Assembly (NCBI GenBank): GCA_046295655.1
Contig: JBKBMT010000044.1
Span: 1 to 23,463 of the forward strand
Length of the DNA: 23,463 nucleotides
Direction of reading: 5' to 3'
Source: JBKBMT01 sp046295655
Lineage (GTDB): Bacteria; Pseudomonadota; Alphaproteobacteria; Rhodobacterales; Rhodobacteraceae
A program made the position numbers and the translations under genes. Shown piece by piece: positions 1 through 7,720 of the stretch. Numbering within the stretch: the stretch's first letter is position 1; each line of letters starts with the position of its first letter. The notes beneath the pieces were generated by a model, which was given only the letters and a program-made list of their open reading frames with translations, was not told the origin of the DNA and did not search any database.

Positions 1-1
1 G

Positions 2-385
2 CTGGCGATCGTTGCCTTCGTGTTCGCGGCGACGCTCGGACCCGGCGACGTTCTGCCCTTCGCGCTGATCTGCGCCGCTTCGGGCGCTGCCCTCGGCGCT
101 GACCTGACGCTCCTGCCCGCGCTTTTCGCCCGCCGCATGGCAGTCGTTTCGCCGCGGGCAGGGGGCGGCTTCGGCCTCTGGTCCTTCGTGTCGAAATTCA
201 CCCTCGCCTTTGCCGCCGTGACCGTCCTGCCGCTTCTCGAACAGCGGGGCTTCGCGGCCGGATCCGACAATCCGGAGGCGGCGCTGACCATGCTGACCGT
301 CCTTTACGCCATCGTTCCCTGCGCACTGAAGGTGCTTGCCATCGCCCTTCTTCTTGCCGCGCCTGTCCAGGAGGAAACGCCGTGA
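2..385 (+). CDS. MFS transporter, GPH (sugar:cation symporter-like) family, C-terminal part
   Basis: The reading frame is open from base 2 to the stop at 383-385, so the gene is cut by the left window edge and only about 127 C-terminal residues are visible. Three hydrophobic stretches are separated by short polar loops. The segment GADLTLLPALFARR followed by a Gly-rich GGGFGLWSF loop resembles the C-terminal half of GPH/MFS_2 carriers. It would be an inner-membrane carrier whose substrate cannot be read from the sequence. The stop overlaps the GTG start of the next gene (GTGA), so the two are translationally coupled. Its neighbours (DUF3833, SDR) match an operon in Rhodobacter that also carries fatty-acid modifying enzymes. 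That assignment is inferred from gene order. Confidence 0.75.
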   Translation: MAIVAFVFAATLGPGDVLPFALICAASGAALGADLTLLPALFARRMAVVSPRAGGGFGLWSFVSKFTLAFAAVTVLPLLEQRGFAAGSDNPEAALTMLTVLYAIVPCALKVLAIALLLAAPVQEETP

Positions 386-942
386 CCCCGACCATCGCGC
401 TCATGCTCGGCGTCGTCCTGACGCTGGCTCTCGTCGCCGCCCATTCCCGGTTTCTCGGGTTCCGGTCGCAGACACCGGCGCAGTTCCGCGGCAAGGGCCC
501 GGACTTCGACCTGCGGCGACACCTCAGCGGGCCGATCCTGTGCGAGGGGGTGATCTATGGTCCGAGCGGTCGCGTCACCTCGCGGTTCGTCGCCGACATG
601 GAGGCGCGCTGGGAAGGCAATACCGGCATCATGACCGAACGGTTCCGCTATGACAGCGGGGCGGTGCAGGACCGTCGCTGGACCCTGACGCTTGGCAACG
701 ACGGGACGATCAGGGCCGAGGCACCCGATGTCGTGGGGCCGGGGCTGGGTCGTCAGGAGGGGGCGGGTGTGCGGCTCGACTACCGGATCCGGCTGCCGCA
801 GGATGCGGGCGGTCACGTCCTTACGGTCACCGACTGGATGTATCTGATGGAGAACGGGACGATCATGAATCACAGCCAGTTCCGCAAGTTCGGGATCAAG
901 GTGGCCGAACTGGTGGCGACCATGCGGCGCAAGGACGGGTGA
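382..942 (+). CDS. DUF3833 family protein
   Basis: This 186-aa protein starts at a GTG overlapping the previous stop by 4 bp. Residues about 4-20 form one hydrophobic segment (signal anchor or uncleaved signal). The rest is a soluble domain rich in beta-type segments, with the pattern typical of DUF3833: LSGP then a Gly-rich strand, a DYRIRLP-type strand, and a TDWMYLMENG-NHSQFRKFGI-KVAEL ending. The family has no firmly established biochemical role. Some members are annotated as lipoproteins, but no lipobox cysteine is seen here. It sits between an MFS carrier and an SDR enzyme with almost no spacing, so all three are probably co-transcribed. Confidence 0.8.
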   Translation: MTPTIALMLGVVLTLALVAAHSRFLGFRSQTPAQFRGKGPDFDLRRHLSGPILCEGVIYGPSGRVTSRFVADMEARWEGNTGIMTERFRYDSGAVQDRRWTLTLGNDGTIRAEAPDVVGPGLGRQEGAGVRLDYRIRLPQDAGGHVLTVTDWMYLMENGTIMNHSQFRKFGIKVAELVATMRRKDG

Positions 943-951
943 GGGCGCGGC

Positions 952-1689
952 GTGCGGGAATGGGCGGGACGCCGGTACTGGTTGGTCGGGGCCTCGGAGG
1001 GGCTGGGGCGTGCGCTGGCGCATCGGATGGCGGCGTCCGGGGTCGATCTGGTGCTCTCGGCGCGCAGCGCCGACAGGTTGCAGGCGCTTGCGGCAGAGCT
1101 GCCCCGCCGGGCCGAGATCGTACCCTGCGACGTGACCGACGAGGCCTCTGTGGCAGACGCCGCCGGTCGTGCAGGAGCGCTTGACGGGGTCGTCTACCTG
1201 GCCGGTCTCTACTGGCCGATGCCGGCCCGCTGCTGGGATCCGGTCAGGGCCGCGGCGATGTGCGACGCCAACCTGACCGGGGCGGTCCGGGTGCTGGGCC
1301 ATCTCGTGCCCGGCATGATCGAGCGTGACCGCGGGCATGTGGTGATCACCGGGTCGCTTGCCGGGTTCCGCGGCCTGCCCGGCTCGATCGGCTATGCCGC
1401 CTCCAAGGCCGGCGTGATGGGGCTGGCCGAATCGCTTTACGCCGATCTGCGCGGGACGGGTGTCGAGGTACAGCTGGTCAATCCGGGCTTCATCCGCACC
1501 CGTCTGACCGAGAAGAACGATTTCAACATGCCCTTCATCATGTCACCCGACGAAGCTGCGCGCCGGATGTTCGAGCACATGGGCACCAACCGGTTCAAGA
1601 CGAGCTTCCCGACGGCCTTCTCTCTGTTCTTCCGGCTGGGTCAGTTGCTGCCCGACTGGGCCTGGTATCCGCTGCTTCCGCGCCGATAG
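952..1689 (+). CDS. SDR family NAD(P)-dependent oxidoreductase
   Basis: This 245-aa classical short-chain dehydrogenase has the cofactor loop GASEGLG at residues 13-19. The catalytic triad is visible as Ser135 (in ITGS), Tyr148 and Lys152 (YAASK), followed by the NPGFIRT motif after the active site. The C-terminal tail (about residues 210-245) is hydrophobic and aromatic, as in membrane-associated SDRs. The GTG start at 952 is preceded by GAGGG (941-945). It is the last gene of the MFS-DUF3833-SDR group, 9 nt after the previous stop. The substrate is unknown. The operon context suggests lipid or stress-related chemistry, which is inference. Confidence 0.85.
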   Translation: MREWAGRRYWLVGASEGLGRALAHRMAASGVDLVLSARSADRLQALAAELPRRAEIVPCDVTDEASVADAAGRAGALDGVVYLAGLYWPMPARCWDPVRAAAMCDANLTGAVRVLGHLVPGMIERDRGHVVITGSLAGFRGLPGSIGYAASKAGVMGLAESLYADLRGTGVEVQLVNPGFIRTRLTEKNDFNMPFIMSPDEAARRMFEHMGTNRFKTSFPTAFSLFFRLGQLLPDWAWYPLLPRR

Positions 1690-1691
1690 GC

Positions 1692-1734
1692 CCTTGCCCA
1701 ACCCGCCCCGGCCGCCCTATCCGGGTTGGCAAGG
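1692..1734 (+). promoter_or_regulatory. Hairpin overlapping the ttcA ribosome binding site
   Basis: The arms at 1692-1705 (CCTTGCCCAACCCG) and 1722-1734 (CGGGTTGGCAAGG) are complementary over 13 pairs with one bulged C. The loop is 16 nt. The 3' arm contains the first four bases of the ttcA Shine-Dalgarno AAGGAG (1731-1736). It could be the end of the upstream operon, a translation-limiting leader for ttcA, or both. There is no U-tract after the stem, so a classical intrinsic terminator is unlikely. Confidence 0.5.
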
Positions 1735-1742
1735 AGCATGCC

Positions 1743-2618
1743 ATGCTGGACGAGACCGAGGAGATCCACCCGCTGTTTCGCGGGGCGCCGCAGACCACCG
1801 AGTTCCGCAAGCTGCGCAAGCGGCTCGTGCGCGAGGTGCGCGAGGCGATCGAAACCTATTCCATGCTGCGGCCGGGCGATCGGTGGCTGGTCTGCCTGTC
1901 GGGCGGCAAGGACAGCTATACCCTTCTGGCGGTCCTGCACGAATTGAAGTGGCGCGGGCTGCTGCCGGTGGACCTCCTGGCCTGCAACCTCGATCAGGGT
2001 CAGCCCGGCTTTCCGGCGACCGTACTGCCCGATTTCCTGTCCCGCGTGGGGGTGTCGCACCGGATCGACTATGCCGATACCTATTCGGTTGTCCTGGACA
2101 AGGTGCCGCAGGGGCGCACCTTCTGCGCGCTCTGCTCGCGCCTGCGGCGCGGGAACCTCTACCGCATCGCGCGAGAAGAAGGGTGTTCGGCGGTGGTTCT
2201 CGGTCATCACCGCGACGACATCCTCGAGACCTTCTTCATGAACCTCTTTCACGGCGGCCGACTGGCGACAATGCCCCCGAAACTGGTCAACGAGGAAGGC
2301 GACCTGATGGTGCTGCGCCCCCTCGCTTTCGTCGCCGAGGCCGATTGCGACCGCTTCGCCCGTGCCATGGGCTATCCGATCATTCCCTGCGACCTGTGCG
2401 GCAGTCAGGACGGGCTTCAGCGGATGCAGGTCAAGCAGATGCTCGACGCGTGGGAGGCGCGCAGCCCAGGCCGGCGCCAGGTGATGTTCCGGGCCCTGAT
2501 GAACGCAAGGCCGTCGCATCTGCCGGATCCCGCCCTGTTTGACTTTGCGGTACTCTGGCCGGATCGGGACCGCGGACCAATTGCGGAAAATGCCGTGCTT
2601 TCGGCGCAGCCGGATTAA
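1743..2618 (+). CDS. ttcA: tRNA 2-thiocytidine(32) synthetase TtcA
   Basis: This 291-aa protein belongs to the TtcA/TilS PP-loop ATPase family, which thiolates cytidine 32 of certain tRNAs in the cytoplasm using ATP and a [4Fe-4S] cluster. The PP-loop SGGKDS is at residues 53-58. The cluster cysteines are visible as CALC (Cys128, Cys131), with further cysteines at Cys216/Cys219 (CDLCGSQ), matching the conserved CxxC plus distal Cys arrangement. LGHHRDDILETFFMN is the expected motif for adenylate handling. Length is normal for the family. The start is the ATG at 1743 with AAGGAG seven bases upstream. That ribosome binding site is partly buried in an inverted repeat that begins just after the upstream SDR gene. 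It is probably a single-gene unit. Confidence 0.95.
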   Translation: MLDETEEIHPLFRGAPQTTEFRKLRKRLVREVREAIETYSMLRPGDRWLVCLSGGKDSYTLLAVLHELKWRGLLPVDLLACNLDQGQPGFPATVLPDFLSRVGVSHRIDYADTYSVVLDKVPQGRTFCALCSRLRRGNLYRIAREEGCSAVVLGHHRDDILETFFMNLFHGGRLATMPPKLVNEEGDLMVLRPLAFVAEADCDRFARAMGYPIIPCDLCGSQDGLQRMQVKQMLDAWEARSPGRRQVMFRALMNARPSHLPDPALFDFAVLWPDRDRGPIAENAVLSAQPD

Positions 2619-2684
2619 CGAAGCCATCAACATGCCGCCCTAGCCTCGTGCCGTCGGGTTCGTCCCACGGATGCGAGGACAGAC

Positions 2685-4172
2685 ATGCCGCACCCTTCCG
2701 CCCGCTCTGCGCTGCGCAGCCTTGCCGGGGCGTTCGCGCTGCACCACGCCCTTGCCCTCGTGCCCGCCCTTTCGCTTGCAGCCTACTGGCTGGGTGGTGA
2801 GCGGCTGCTTCTGATCGCCGCGCTAAGCGCGCCCCTTTTGCTGTTGGCTGTTGGCGCGGCGCGCCGGCCCGACCCCTTGCCATCGACGCAGTTCACGCAG
2901 GACGGGCTGATTGCGGCCCTGGGGCCGGGCGGCGGCTGCATCGTGCTGCGGCTCGACGAACCGGAGCGGCTGGTTGACCGTTTCGGCCGCGCCGCCGAGG
3001 CGCATGTCCGGGCGGCGCTGGCCGACCGCATCGCCGGCGTCCTGCGCCCCGGCGACCGGCTGGCGCAACTGGGGTCCGGCGGCTTCGGCGTGGCCCTGTT
3101 GCCGGGGCCGCGGCTCGACCTCGAGGCGATGATCCAGATCGCGGCCCGGATCATCGCGGCGGCGGCCGAACCTGTCGCGCTCGACGCCGCCCGGATCTAC
3201 GTCACGGTTTCGGCGGGGTTCTGTCTGGCCTCCCGCCTGCCCGACGCGCGGGGCGTCGAGATCCTGGCCGCGGCGCAGACTGCCGCGGACGAGGCGGTGC
3301 GGCACGGTCCGGGCGCGCTGCGCGCCTATGCACCCGACATGTCCCGCAGTCGCGCCGACCGCGACACGCGCCGGGCCGAGCTGGAGCGGGCGCTGGACGA
3401 AGGCCAGATCCTCGCGCACTTCCAGCCGCAGATCAGCGCCGACACCGGCCATGTCTCCGGGTTCGAGGCGCTGGCACGCTGGCAGCACCCTGACCGAGGC
3501 CTGCTGTCGCCGGTCGAGTTCCTGCCCGAGATCGAGGCCGCGGGCCTGTCCGACCGGTTGTCGGAGATCATGGTCCACCAGGCGGTGACGGCGCTCTCAC
3601 GGTGGGACCGGGCGGGGCTTTCCGTGCCGCGGGTTGGGGTCAATTTCTCGGCCGAGGAACTGCGCAACCCGCGTCTGCCCGAGCGGATCGTCTGGGAAGT
3701 CGAACGCTTCGACCTGTCGCCTGAGCGCCTTTCGGTCGAGATTCTGGAATCGGTCGTCGCGGGTGCGGGCAACGATGTCATCGTGGCGAATGTTGCCGCG
3801 CTGAGCCGGCTGGGTTGCGGAATCGACCTGGACGACTTCGGCACCGGCCACAGTTCGATTGCCAACATCCGCCGCTTCGCCGTGCGCCGGTTGAAGATCG
3901 ACCGGTCCTTCGTGACACGGGTGGACGAGGACCGGGACCAGCAGCGTCTCGTCTCGGCGGTGCTTTCGCTCGCCGAACGGCTGGGGCTCGAGACCGTGGC
4001 CGAGGGCGTCGAGACCCGCGGCGAGCACGCGATCCTCGCGCAGCTCGGATGCACGCACCTGCAGGGCTTCGGCATCGCACGTCCGATGCCCTTCGACGAC
4101 ACGATCGGCTGGATCGCCGAGCGCGAGCGCCGGCGGACATTGCCGCCGCGGATCGGCCGCGCCGCCACCTGA
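2685..4172 (+). CDS. Membrane cyclic-di-GMP phosphodiesterase (EAL domain with degenerate GGDEF)
   Basis: This 495-aa protein has two predicted membrane segments near the N-terminus (about residues 15-35 and 40-60), a GGDEF-like domain (about 75-225) and an EAL domain (about 240-485). The GGDEF signature is replaced by GSGGF around residues 130-134, so cyclase activity is not expected. The EAL domain looks intact: EAL at 261-263, the NFS asparagine motif, EILES, the DDFGTGHSS loop from 383, LKIDRSF and AEGVET. The protein should hydrolyse c-di-GMP to pGpG at the inner membrane, with the decayed GGDEF domain possibly sensing GTP (known for some relatives; inference here). ATG at 2685 has GAGGAC upstream. 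Two hairpins follow the stop codon. Confidence 0.9.
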   Translation: MPHPSARSALRSLAGAFALHHALALVPALSLAAYWLGGERLLLIAALSAPLLLLAVGAARRPDPLPSTQFTQDGLIAALGPGGGCIVLRLDEPERLVDRFGRAAEAHVRAALADRIAGVLRPGDRLAQLGSGGFGVALLPGPRLDLEAMIQIAARIIAAAAEPVALDAARIYVTVSAGFCLASRLPDARGVEILAAAQTAADEAVRHGPGALRAYAPDMSRSRADRDTRRAELERALDEGQILAHFQPQISADTGHVSGFEALARWQHPDRGLLSPVEFLPEIEAAGLSDRLSEIMVHQAVTALSRWDRAGLSVPRVGVNFSAEELRNPRLPERIVWEVERFDLSPERLSVEILESVVAGAGNDVIVANVAALSRLGCGIDLDDFGTGHSSIANIRRFAVRRLKIDRSFVTRVDEDRDQQRLVSAVLSLAERLGLETVAEGVETRGEHAILAQLGCTHLQGFGIARPMPFDDTIGWIAERERRRTLPPRIGRAAT

Positions 4173-4187
4173 GGCTGTTCCGGCGCA

Positions 4188-4225
4188 GGCCGGGGCCGCG
4201 GTCCCCGGCCGGGCGCGAACGCGCC
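4188..4225 (+). terminator. Tandem hairpins after the EAL gene, possible terminator
   Basis: The first stem pairs 4188-4195 (GGCCGGGG) with 4203-4210 (CCCCGGCC), perfect over 8 bp with a 7-nt loop. The second stem pairs 4212-4217 with 4220-4225 (GGCGCG/CGCGCC) around a two-base AA loop. They start 16 nt after the stop codon. No T-tract follows, so this is a weak or Rho-assisted terminator at best. Confidence 0.35.
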
Positions 4226-4338
4226 GAGAATCCTGGCTGCCGGAGCGGGAGTGTCTGCGGTCCCCCTGCAGCGTGGCACGGGTGCAGACGTCCGTGCGCC
4301 GCGCCATTCACCGGACGGTCACGGCTCCGCGAAACCGC

Positions 4339-4367
4339 TTGACCTTTCCGCCCCCCTTCTGTTGAAG
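4339..4367 (+). promoter_or_regulatory. Possible promoter of the yidC operon
   Basis: A -35-like TTGACC (4339-4344) is followed after 17 nt by a weak -10-like TTGAAG (4362-4367), placing a start about 35 nt upstream of yidC. The rest of the 234-nt gap (4173-4406) holds only the two hairpins at its left end. No rnpA or yidD gene is visible upstream of yidC. Confidence 0.35.
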
Positions 4368-4406
4368 CGGCGCTGACCTGCAGACAGCATCGGGTGGCGC
4401 TGCGCC

Positions 4407-6206
4407 ATGGACGACCAGAACCGGAACCTCATTCTTGCAACCGCGCTCAGTTTCCTTGTGATCCTGGTGTGGTTCCTGCTGTTTCCGCCCGAAGATCCGG
4501 TTGTCGATCCGAATGCGCCGGTTGCCCAGCAGCAGACAGGCGACGCGCTGATGCCGCCCGCGGTCACGGCCGCCGATGGCACAACCGCCCCGCCCGCGGC
4601 CGAAGCTGCCCCCGAAGCCCCGCGCGTTCCGATCGACACGCCGCGCGTGACCGGCACGATCTCGCTTTCCGGTGGCCGGATCGATGATCTTTCGCTGCGC
4701 AACTACCGCGAAACGCTTGCGCCCGGCTCGGACATCGTGCGGCTTCTCCGCCCCGTGGACATGAGCCATTCCTACTATGCGCTGTTCGGCTGGGCGCCCG
4801 GCGGCACGCTGGATTTTGCCGATGTGCCCGGCCCCAACACATTGTGGGAGCTCGCCTCGGGCGACCGGCTCAGTCCCGGCAACCCGGTCACGCTGCGCTG
4901 GGACAACGGCCGCGGCCTGATCTTTACCCGCACCATCGAGGTCGACGACCGCTATCTGTTCCGCATCACCCAGGCGGTCCGCAACACCGGTGCCGAGGAA
5001 GTGCGCCTGGCGCCCTGGGGGCAGATCGCCCGCCACGGCACTCCGCCGGATCTGGAGAACTTCTTCATCAGCCACGAAGGGCTGATCCAGATGGCCGATG
5101 GAAAGCTGACCGAAGCGTCCTACAAGGATCTCGCCGACAATCCCTTCAGCGAGGCCGAGCGCGCGCGGCTTGCGATCACCGAAGTCGCGGCGAACGGCTG
5201 GATCGGCTTCGGCGACAAGTACTGGATGTCGGTTCTCATACCGGAGCCGGGGCAGGCCTTCCGCGCCGTGCAGAAGTATGTCCCCGGCGCCGACATCTTC
5301 CTGACCGAGACGCGACACCCGGCCCTTTCCGTCGCGCCGGGCGCCACCGTCGAGGTGCCGTCGCGGCTCTTTGCCGGCGCCAAGGAATGGGAAACGATCC
5401 GGCGCTACCAGAACGAACACGGCATCGACCGGTTCATCGATTCCATCGACTGGGGCTGGTTCTTTTTCCTGACCAAGCCGCTGTTCGCCGTGCTGCACTG
5501 GCTCAACGCGGTGATCGGCAACATGGGGCTCGCGATCATCGCCCTTACGCTGGTGCTGAAGGCCGTGCTGTTCCCGCTTGCCTACAAGTCCTATGTCTCG
5601 ATGGCGCGGATGAAGGAACTTCAGCCCGAGATGGAGGCGCTCAAGGAACGGGTCGGCGATGACCGCCAGAAGATGCAGCAGGAGATGATGAAGCTCTACA
5701 AGGAAAAGAAGGTGAACCCGGCCGCCGGGTGCCTGCCGATCCTGATCCAGATCCCGATCTTCTTCTCACTCTACAAGGTGATATTCGTCACCATCGAGTT
5801 GCGGCATGCACCGTTCTTCGGCTTCCTGCGCGATCTTTCGGCACCCGATCCGACCTCGATCTTCAACCTGTTCGGCCTGCTTCCCTGGCCCGCACCCGAT
5901 CCGCATTCCTTCATGGCGCTGATCTTCATCGGCATCATGCCGATCCTCCTGGGCGTCACGATGTGGCTTCAGCAGAAGCTCAACCCGGCACCGACCGACC
6001 CGACCCAGGCGATGATCTTCGCCTGGATGCCCTGGGTGTTCATGTTCATCCTCGGCGGCTTCGCCTCGGGTCTCGTGCTCTACTGGATCACCAACAACGT
6101 CATCACCTTCGTCCAGCAGTATCTCATCATGCGCAGCCACGGCCACAAGCCGGACCTGTTCGGCAACATCAAGGCGGGCATGAAGAAGAAGCCTGCCGCG
6201 AAGTGA
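4407..6206 (+). CDS. yidC: Membrane protein insertase YidC
   Basis: This 599-aa protein is YidC of the Oxa1/60KD_IMP family, which inserts and folds inner-membrane proteins with or without SecYEG. The N-terminal signal anchor (about residues 7-25) starts with MDDQNRN, typical of the family. A large periplasmic domain follows (about 55-345), then the conserved insertase domain (about 350-580). That domain contains the cytoplasmic helical hairpin (KELQPEMEALKERVGDDRQKM region), the VNPAAGCLPILIQIPIFFSLYKV segment, and later membrane segments ending with LYWITNN. The basic tail MKKKPAAK is usual. Its stop overlaps the next start by 4 bp. In many bacteria yidC follows rpmH-rnpA, whereas here those lie at the other end of the window. 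Confidence 0.97.
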   Translation: MDDQNRNLILATALSFLVILVWFLLFPPEDPVVDPNAPVAQQQTGDALMPPAVTAADGTTAPPAAEAAPEAPRVPIDTPRVTGTISLSGGRIDDLSLRNYRETLAPGSDIVRLLRPVDMSHSYYALFGWAPGGTLDFADVPGPNTLWELASGDRLSPGNPVTLRWDNGRGLIFTRTIEVDDRYLFRITQAVRNTGAEEVRLAPWGQIARHGTPPDLENFFISHEGLIQMADGKLTEASYKDLADNPFSEAERARLAITEVAANGWIGFGDKYWMSVLIPEPGQAFRAVQKYVPGADIFLTETRHPALSVAPGATVEVPSRLFAGAKEWETIRRYQNEHGIDRFIDSIDWGWFFFLTKPLFAVLHWLNAVIGNMGLAIIALTLVLKAVLFPLAYKSYVSMARMKELQPEMEALKERVGDDRQKMQQEMMKLYKEKKVNPAAGCLPILIQIPIFFSLYKVIFVTIELRHAPFFGFLRDLSAPDPTSIFNLFGLLPWPAPDPHSFMALIFIGIMPILLGVTMWLQQKLNPAPTDPTQAMIFAWMPWVFMFILGGFASGLVLYWITNNVITFVQQYLIMRSHGHKPDLFGNIKAGMKKKPAAK

Positions 6207-6949
6207 CCCCGCGGCTTGCGCATATCGTCCGCCACCCGGTCAAGTCCGCCGGATTCGAGGAACTGGAACAGGTGACGCTCGCGCCGGGACAGGCCATGCC
6301 CTGGGACCGGCACTGGGCCGTAGCCCATGCGGCCGCGCGCCTGTCGGGCGGCTGGGACAGCAAGCTGAACTTCCTGCGCGGCTGGGGTTCGGCCGATCTG
6401 ATGGCCGTCGGCGCCCGGCTGGACGAGACCACGGGCACGCTGCGTCTGACCCATCCGCGGCGGCCCGGTCTGTCGTGCATCCCGGGCAGCCCCGAGGGGG
6501 ATGCGGCGCTCATCGACTGGCTGCGCCCGCTGTGGCCCGAGACCCGGCCGGAACCTGCCGAGGTCGTCCGGGTGCCCGGGCAGGCGATGACCGATGTGCC
6601 CGATCCCTGGATCGCGGTGCTGAACCATTCGTCCAACCGCGCGCTGGGTCAGCGGATGGGGCGTGAACTGTCGATCCACCGCTGGCGCGGCAACCTGTGG
6701 CTCGACGGGCTGGCGCCGTGGGAGGAGTTCGACCTGGTCGGCCGCGATTTCGCGATCGGTCCGGTGCGCCTGCGGGGGGTGGAACGTATCGTCCGCTGCC
6801 GCGCCACCTGCGCCGACCCCGCGACCGGCCGCTGGAACGGCGACACGCTTGCCGCGCTGGATGCGGCCTATGGCCATCAGGAATTCGGCATCTACGCCGA
6901 GGTGGTGGCGGGCGGCACGGTCGCCCTCGGCGATCGGGTGCAATCATGA
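6203..6949 (+). CDS. MOSC domain-containing protein
   Basis: The reading frame is open much further upstream, but the likely start is the GTG at 6203, which overlaps the yidC stop (GTGA) and gives 248 aa. Residues 4-60 match the MOSC N-terminal beta-barrel (HIVRHPVKSAGFEEL). The C-terminal two thirds form the MOSC domain, ending with GGTVALGDRV. Cys199 (in VRCRATC) and Cys203 are candidates for the conserved reactive cysteine. MOSC proteins are molybdenum-cofactor-sulfurase-like or bind sulfur/metal clusters. The specific role of this small stand-alone type, commonly located between yidC and engB in Rhodobacteraceae, is not established. It overlaps engB by 4 bp (ATGA). Confidence 0.85.
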   Translation: MTPRLAHIVRHPVKSAGFEELEQVTLAPGQAMPWDRHWAVAHAAARLSGGWDSKLNFLRGWGSADLMAVGARLDETTGTLRLTHPRRPGLSCIPGSPEGDAALIDWLRPLWPETRPEPAEVVRVPGQAMTDVPDPWIAVLNHSSNRALGQRMGRELSIHRWRGNLWLDGLAPWEEFDLVGRDFAIGPVRLRGVERIVRCRATCADPATGRWNGDTLAALDAAYGHQEFGIYAEVVAGGTVALGDRVQS

Positions 6950-7596
6950 GCCTGCCCTTTCCCGAAGCCCCGCCGCCCGATGACCAGGCCCGCGAGGCGG
7001 GGCGGCTGTTGTTCGCCGGTCCGGTGGAGTTCCTCAAGGGCGTGGTGGCGATGGAACATCTGCCGCCGCCGGACCGGATCGAGGTCTGTTTCGCCGGCCG
7101 CTCGAACGTCGGCAAATCCAGCCTGATCAACGCGCTTGCGGGGCGCAAGAACCTTGCCCGCGCCTCGAATACGCCGGGCCGCACGCAGGAGATCAACTTC
7201 TTCGCCCTGGGCGACAGCCGCTATCTGGTGGACCTCCCCGGCTACGGCTTTGCCGAGGCGCCGGTTGCTGTGGTGAAACGCTGGCAAGCTCTGCTGCGCG
7301 CCTATCTGGCGGGGCGGGTGACGCTGCGCCGGGCTTTCGTGCTGATCGACATGCGGCACGGCATAAAGGCTGTGGATCAGGAGATCCTGACGCTGCTGGA
7401 CCGGTCGGCCGTCACCTTTCAGGTCGTGCTGACCAAGGCCGACAAGGTGAATCGCGCGACCCGCGAGGCAACGCTGGCGCAGGTCCGGGTGGCGCTGGGA
7501 TCGCATCCGGCTGCCTTCCCCGAACTTGTCGTTACCAGCTCGGAAACCGGCGAGGGGATCGAGACGCTGAGGGCCATCGTTGCGAACATGTCCTGA
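6946..7596 (+). CDS. engB: Ribosome biogenesis GTP-binding protein EngB/YihA/YsxC
   Basis: This 216-aa TRAFAC GTPase assists large-subunit ribosome assembly. The G1 motif GRSNVGKSS is at residues 51-59, the switch region ends in NTPGRTQ, G3 DLPGYG starts at residue 96, G4 TKADK at 163, and G5 SSETG lies near the C-terminus. The start ATG at 6946 overlaps the MOSC stop. Longer in-frame openings upstream lie within the MOSC gene and are not needed. It is the last gene of the coupled yidC-MOSC-engB operon. argB, often the next gene in relatives, is absent here. Confidence 0.96.
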   Translation: MSLPFPEAPPPDDQAREAGRLLFAGPVEFLKGVVAMEHLPPPDRIEVCFAGRSNVGKSSLINALAGRKNLARASNTPGRTQEINFFALGDSRYLVDLPGYGFAEAPVAVVKRWQALLRAYLAGRVTLRRAFVLIDMRHGIKAVDQEILTLLDRSAVTFQVVLTKADKVNRATREATLAQVRVALGSHPAAFPELVVTSSETGEGIETLRAIVANMS

Positions 7597-7613
7597 CCCC
7601 GTCGCGCAAGCCC

Positions 7614-7662
7614 TTACATTCCCGTTACAAAAACCCATATTGTGACGGCGGGAGATTCCCGC
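7614..7662 (+). promoter_or_regulatory. Possible promoter and leader hairpin ahead of nspC
   Basis: An AT-rich island stands out in the gap after engB. TTACAT (7614-7619) and TATTGT (7638-7643) are 18 nt apart and resemble -35/-10 elements. Directly after them a perfect 6-bp inverted repeat GCGGGA-GAT-TCCCGC (7648-7662) would lie at the very start of the transcript. It may be a leader structure or an operator. Its function is not known. Confidence 0.35.
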
Positions 7663-7720
7663 TATTCGCGCCGCGCGCATGTCCGCGCACTTTCGACCGC
7701 TGTCGCCGGAAGGGCCCGTG

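Noticed and set aside
5729..6202. Upstream extension of the MOSC reading frame into yidC
   Set aside because: The translation there is low-complexity Arg/His/Pro-rich, overlaps the conserved yidC insertase domain, and the GTG at 6203 gives a normal MOSC length with coupled overlap.
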